DNA of 64,000 nucleotides from Anisodus tanguticus (taxonomy: Eukaryota; Streptophyta; Magnoliopsida; Solanales; Solanaceae): contig CM067556.1 in the NCBI GenBank assembly GCA_034509755.1, positions 44,314,045 through 44,378,044 of the forward strand. The letters are read 5' to 3'. This document shows positions 58,479 to 64,000 of the stretch, piece by piece. Position 1 is the stretch's first letter. Every line of letters starts with the position of its first letter. The notes beneath the pieces were generated by a model. The model was not told where the DNA came from. It worked only from the letters and a program-made list of their open reading frames with translations, and did not search any database. Both the position numbers and the translations under genes were made by a program.

Positions 58479-60984
58479 TTATATCATCTCCCACAATTCT
58501 ATTACTATTCTTGTGGTGAAGGGTACTTATTTATAACTTTTGGGCAGTTTATGTCACCGTACTCATCACTATAGTGTCTTTCTCCATTTAAATAGTAGAG
58601 TTTCCCCTATTTTAAATATCTTAATGTATTCACTATATGATTGTTCTATATGTACAATGTGCTCATGTTATGGTTGTAATATTCGTGAAGGGTTATAATT
58701 CCTCTAGTTTTCCTCCATCCACTTGGTCAAGCGATCTCCTTTTTCAGTTGCTCAGAGTATGCTCCATCTTCCTTAGCTCTTGTGTCTTAAGGTTTCATTA
58801 TGTGTATGATTTGCAATATCATCCTTGCTTTCCATTCTTCGACTAAGACGCCCAGGGATTATACCTAACAATTCAACTATTTATTGTATCCTCATTGACC
58901 TCCGTAGTCACCCTTTCATGATTATTTCTCATATCCTTACTAGTGCACCGCTTAAATTCCTCTCTACCTCCTGAGTTCTTATGGTATCTGGTTAGAGTTG
59001 CTTGCTCTCTGGTTTCAGCTTTACCCAACTAATATGTTCTATAAGGATGGCAACTGAGTCATAAAATGGAACCATATTTGCCATTCTATTACCTGATCGA
59101 TATTTCTATAACTCTCTATTTGATTATCATCGAGTCCTTTATGATTTGTCCTTACTTTTTTCATCCCTTTATCCTTACCGAATCCTTATCGACTCATTTC
59201 ATTTGTCCTTTGTGGTAGCCCCTCCCCATGTTCATACTGGAAGTATTACTCATATCCCTTTCTATAGTCTCTTATTAGAGCTCACTTCAACTTTAAGTTC
59301 ATAGCTATATTCGGTGAACATATTCCATAAAGGTTGTAATTGTATCATCGTGAAGTTGAACCTTATCTATCACTATGTTATCCCATAATCATGTAATTTC
59401 ATTGAACTCATATTTGTTCATCTTATATAGGAGACTCAGTCGTCTTTCTATGCATTGGTATCCTCTTACTCATTTCCTCGTTCCCATTTACGTGCTCATC
59501 TCCTTGTCGCCATGCATCCTTCCTTATTTACTTGAACTTTTACTATTTCTCTTTTATACTCATCAAGTGAACCAACTTTTATTAAATGCTTTCTTCCGTC
59601 GATCTCCCCCCCCCCTTTAAGGGGCATAGTTAACTGTAGCATTTTGAAATCCTGCTCCTTTATAAGCTTAATTTCTATCCCTGCATCCTATCACGACTCT
59701 TCCTCCTTGGCGATCTAGTCTTTTCCGAAATGTGAATCCTCATGTTGAAGGGACCCCGTATTATCCGTACATATGGGGTGGCATATATTATTCAGTGCCT
59801 TGAACTTCAGCGAGTATGTCTTGTAGTACAAGTCTTTTTGTGAGGACTCTTACTGCGACCAACTTACCATGGCTACTCCTCTGTTGCTTTTACTTTTTAT
59901 ATGCACTCGTTTACCCCCTTGATCATAACATGCCTTAAATTCCCGTCAAACATTCCAAGTCTGCAACTTGCCTCAAGATTCTTACTAACACTGATACCGC
60001 TGCATCAATGGAATATTCATCCTTAATAAGTTCTATTGGAATATTCACTTCGCTTCTCTACGAATAACATAAGGCAGTTCCCTTACTACTTCCGGCCTGC
60101 TCAAGTTTTTCCTCTGGTAGTTTTAATAGTCTCGATAAGTTAGTAAGGTAAAATTTTTGTACATGATTCGAGCTCACCTTCAAGTCTTATTGTCTTCTGT
60201 TCCTTTCTTAGTTTCCTTGTCTTAGCTTACCACATTCCATATCACCTTCAAGTCTTTTTGTACAATTTTTTACATATTACCGTTTTATGGGCTTCTGTCG
60301 ACTGGAATCTTATTTATAGAATTTATGACATACCTCCTTACTTTGTATTATTTATGTCCCGCACTACCTCTATCGCAGTCATTGTTTGTTATTCATACAC
60401 GTATACTACTATCTCTTTATAAGGTTGCAACTGATCTCTCTATATTCCTCTTATACTGACATAGGTTTTTCAGGAATTAATTAGTATGAATGCCACAGGA
60501 GAAAATTGGCCATATATATTTGTCATTGCATTAGTATAATCTCATGTCCTCTCAATTCATCAACTTAGTAATCTTATCATCGTTATTTCTTTTTGCATTT
60601 CCTTGCCTTTGCGTACTTCTATTGTGACGCCTCTTTCCATTATCCATAAGCATGCGATGACTTTATCATAAAATCTGAAATCACACATCTATACACTTTC
60701 ATAATCCAGTAACGTACGCAAAATATGTTCGGAGGAAGATAGGTGTGAACGTGGCTAAGGGAAAATTGGGTCGTGGATTACTCGTCTATGAAGTTTTATA
60801 CCTTATTAGCTTGTTTGACCTTGCTATAGTCCCACTTATTCCTTTCCAACTTTTACTTTTGGATTACGACCTACCTTTACTGAGAAATCATGCTTCCACA
60901 TAAGAAATGACAAGTTGCTATTATTTCATAAGTATAAGCATTTCCAATAAAACTAGTGATATACCTCCATTAATCTTGTAGATC
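58479..60984 (-). mobile_element. family C internal region, no recognisable domain
   Basis: This T/C-rich stretch lies between the B compound and the gag remnant of the C element. I looked on both strands for RT, RNase H and integrase motifs and found none. Short frames (58637, 59375) have no recognisable content. Assignment to the C element rests on position only. Confidence 0.45.
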
Positions 60985-61578
60985 TTAATAGTGTCTGATC
61001 CTAGCACCTATTGAGTTGAGTTTGGGACATTTACGCATCCTATTTTTCCTACTCTTGCACCAAGAACACTCTCCAATATTGACTTGACATGATCCAAAAT
61101 GTACTTGTCCACACTGCTGACATCCTGATAAAGGAGACCTACTACCTTCAATGTCCTCTTGTTCCCGTCCTTGGGGTCCTGATATCTTCGATTTTAGCCT
61201 TGGCTCTACTCGAGGACTTTGGTCAGATCTATTCTGTAACAGTAACCCTCTATCACCTTCAATTGCTCTAAACCTCTCAATTCGTCTACTAGTTACCTCT
61301 TTCTCATATTTACTAGCTATTGGCGAGCCCTGATTAAAAGATTCCCATGAATATAGGCTCCATGGCCTTTCAAATGGTCTAACATCTAGGGGTGCTCGGA
61401 TATGACCCTGAACTTGGAAAATAACCGGTGGTGCTGATACTTGTACCATTCCCCTTATACCATGGTCAATGGGGGTCGTCAATTGAACTGACGATCTTGG
61501 TGATGTCCGATCCATTCTCCAATATGGCAATAACAACGGGGTCGACGGTACTTGAAAGGGAGACTCACTTGGGATCAC
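60985..61578 (-). pseudogene. family C gag remnant with zinc-knuckle pattern
   Basis: The 197-residue minus-strand frame has a Ser/Pro/Arg-rich start, then near residues 152-185 the pattern CQQCGQVHFGSCQVNIGECSWCK…CP. That resembles the double CCHC region of chromovirus gag, with the second knuckle's Gly-His replaced. It lies about 400 bp inside the 5' LTR/PBS of the C element, the right place for gag. The capsid core is missing upstream, so it is a remnant. Confidence 0.65.
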
Positions 61579-61985
61579 AGACGGATCCTCCTCAATAGAA
61601 TATGTTGGCTCTGATGGGTCCTCCTCGATGGATTATATAATCTCATATGGGTCTTCCTCAATGGAATAACTTATGCCTCATTCCGGTACTATTGTAGTCC
61701 TTGAACCTTACTAGCGGGTGGTATTCGGCCGGTACCCTTTCCCATAGCTATACTTACCCTTCTACCAGTTGTAGTTTTCTTCATTATCGGCATCGCTAAA
61801 AAGGAAAACAAGGTAAGAATTGGAAATTAGATACTTAAGACTCCGTACTATCATACAAGCTAGGTTTCGAAGAAAGGTGACAACCCTAAATGTCCTGTAG
61901 CCTCCTGTTTATAAATATGGCATGCAATACACCCATAATCAAGACTTTACTAGACACAGCTCATAGACAATCCTAGGACATGCCT

Positions 61986-61997
61986 GCTCTAATACCA
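61986..61997 (-). promoter_or_regulatory. family C primer binding site
   Basis: The minus strand reads TGGTATTAGAGC, one mismatch to the initiator tRNA-Met complement, next to the LTR beginning at about 62001. Confidence 0.8.
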
Positions 61998-62000
61998 AGT

Positions 62001-62714
62001 TTTACACTACCCAAACTGAAGGGCCATGATCGGCACTCGGGCCTTGCTGGCCGAGTACCAATATACATTTCATACTATTCTTCTGTATTGCTCATAACGG
62101 CCGATGAGGCCAACATAAAAAAAAGATCCTTAAATATGACAGCTCAACAATGAAACATCAGTGATATGAATATGTGTAGATATATGGGTCGGCCAGGCCA
62201 CCATGAAAATTGTACATAAGATACGGTCTGTTAAGGCCATATGCATCAAATTGTAAGACATCAAAGTTGTACTCATACTGGACACAAGAGAACATGTCTA
62301 TGAGCCTCTAAGAATACATAACCATAACAAGTCGGTACAGGGCCCCGACATACCCAGCACCCATCTATATATACATATGCATAAATGACACATGTAGGTA
62401 AGTCCAGAGAAGTGGACCTCACCAACCAGCTGCTGAATCCTGAGCCGTGTTGGATAGCCATCATCCTATCTATCTGGACCTACAACACGACATGTAGAGT
62501 ATAGAAAATAAAGACGTCAGTACAAATAAAGTATTGAGTATGTAAGTCAGGAAATCAAAAATAAGAACAACAATGTAAAGAGGGATAAATAAGATACAAC
62601 CTATAACATCTGAATGCCTCCGGGGGCGACTGATATGCAATGTATGGTACATATATATACTTTTAAAATACCCGGCCGTAAAAATCTTGGTAAGAATGTA
62701 CCCGACCGTCATAA
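62001..62714 (-). mobile_element. family C 5' LTR, truncated by another C LTR
   Basis: The text parallels C1 (45131 on): GGGCCATGATCGGCACTCGGGCCTTGC…, …GCCATATGCATCAAA…, TACCCGGCCGTAA. It breaks at 62714, where a new LTR start of the same family appears. Confidence 0.8.
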
Positions 62715-63503
62715 TGTCACACCCCAAACTAGAGGGACATGACTGGCACTCGCGCCTAACTTACCGAGCACCAATATAATATATCTCACTAGCCATCCTA
62801 TCATGCACACATGGGCCAGAAGGGTCGTCATGAGATAATATTAATAAAATAATGAGAAATATTGAACAAAGCATGACCCATAATGGCATACAAGCCTATA
62901 CATAAGACATACGGGCTTACTAGGTCGACATAACCATTCGTGTATCAAAATATGGGCTGACAAGGCCTGACAAAACATCTACATACATGACATCTTTTTA
63001 CAAGCCTCTAAAGAGCACATAAACATCATAAGGCCGGGACAGGGCCCCGTCATACCCATAAACATATATACATAAGCATACCGACTCAATGGTAACTCTG
63101 GAGCAAGTGTACTGCAACAACACCTTCCGCTGAGCTGATAACCTATCGTGGAGGATCGCCAACCTGTCTATCGGGACCTGCAGGCATAAAATTCAGCATC
63201 TCCAGGCAAAAGAGATGTCAGTATGAATCAAGTACCGAATATGTAAGATAGATAACAACATATAGAAATACATCAATTTGATAGAGGAATAAGAAACTTA
63301 GCCTAGGCTCTGTATCGCCAATGAGGGCCATGATATACATGCTTTCATTTAAAAACATATACATATATATAAGCCACATTATAGGGTTGCATCATTATCA
63401 TCAAGACACTCTTTAGGGCTAACATCATCATAACATACCCAACTACATTGGTGTGCACATATAAGTGTCATACACAGCCGATTATAGAATGGCTCAGTGT
63501 CAT

Positions 63504-63545
<42 letters not shown>

Positions 63546-64000
63546 GCATGATTGACTCGTAGAATGAAATTCTGAATCTTTCAGAGTGACATAAGGTTGT
63601 TACACCTCTGATTAACGTTATGGAACCCTCATTAACAACGTCCATTACATTTGAAGCCAAAGGAACATTTTATCATCGATACATACACCATGGAAGACAA
63701 TAGACATGAGTTTCTACTCCATAAGAGTAGAGTCGTTATGAATATCATTTCGTTTATGTTTCATTCGCTCTAGAATCATGCCAAAAGAAAGAATGAAAGT
63801 ACTTCAACATACCTTATATCGAACCATGACATATCAAGACTGAATTAGCCTCCTTCACGCCTAAGTATACAACCAACAATAAGGGTACTAACGTTAATTA
63901 CGAGTAGTTCAACAATCCCCTATCGAGCGACAAGCTCATTCTGTATGAAATCGGACAACATATCTCCCATTTTCCTTACTTGCCTAAGTTCATTAAAACA
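62715..64000 (-). mobile_element. second family C-like LTR, runs off the window
   Basis: The minus-strand end GTTTGGGGTGTGACA lies at 62715. The text (GGGACATGACTGGCACTCGCGCC…, …AGGGCCCCGTCATACCC…) is related to C1 but clearly diverged. It continues to the window edge, so its start is not seen. Confidence 0.75.
63507..63542. repeat. (AT)18 microsatellite
   Basis: An uninterrupted AT dinucleotide run inside the last C-family LTR. Confidence 0.95.

Noticed and set aside
63481..63545. AT run considered as an origin or matrix-attachment signal
   Set aside because: A plain (AT)18 microsatellite inside an LTR; no further supporting signal.

Overview
The window is plant nuclear DNA, most likely from an asterid of the Solanaceae type. 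It holds one host gene with plant-style GT-AG introns, Stowaway MITEs, and many chromovirus-type Ty3/gypsy LTR retrotransposons that use the initiator-tRNA-Met primer site (TGGTATCAGAGC). I see no bacterial, organellar, rRNA, tRNA or CRISPR feature.

Host gene (1-7.2 kb, + strand). The last two coding exons of the plastid enzyme glutamate-1-semialdehyde 2,1-aminomutase (GSA/HEML type) lie at 1539-1712 and 6066-7133, with a poly(A) signal at 7198. Exon 1 (transit peptide) is outside the window, to the left. The introns hold three Stowaway MITEs, a foldback element, a 119-bp tandem duplication that includes a MITE end, and a complete solo LTR (1900-3571) with a perfect 5-bp target duplication.

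Retrotransposon sea (7.2-64 kb). I separate LTR families by their ends and internal text. D: 8101-8218, 14981-17550, 19993-22820. A (Tekay/Del-like, minus strand): 12934-14774, 23157-25206, 28832-31191. B (plus strand): the solo LTR in the host intron, a complete element at 33725-39158, and a compound LTR-internal-LTR-internal-LTR structure at 48275-58478. F: 41402-43750 and 44637-45130. C: 45131-47821, 62001-62714, 62715-64000. E: a solo LTR at 55922-58370 nested in a B LTR. Only the A copy at 8.2-14.8 kb keeps a recognisable gag-PR-RT-RNaseH-IN-chromodomain order, and it is full of stops. Between two D LTRs in opposite orientation sits a three-copy tandem repeat of about 0.8 kb units (17561-19992). 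A degraded minus-strand coiled-coil reading frame (40021 down to 31929) is split by the B element.

Most interesting. (1) Family B looks like a non-autonomous lineage: separate copies lack the RT catalytic YxDD block at what seems the same junction, lack most of gag, and carry permuted or duplicated pol modules between good LTRs, PBS, PPT and target duplications. (2) The D-LTR pieces at 8101-8218 and 14981-17550 are complementary parts of one LTR in opposite orientation, as a roughly 9-kb inversion would leave. (3) LTRs of families A, B, C and E carry internal tandem or palindromic subrepeats whose copy number differs between copies.

Everything was read by eye. Family names are inferences from motifs, and boundaries without a target duplication are approximate to about 5-30 bases.
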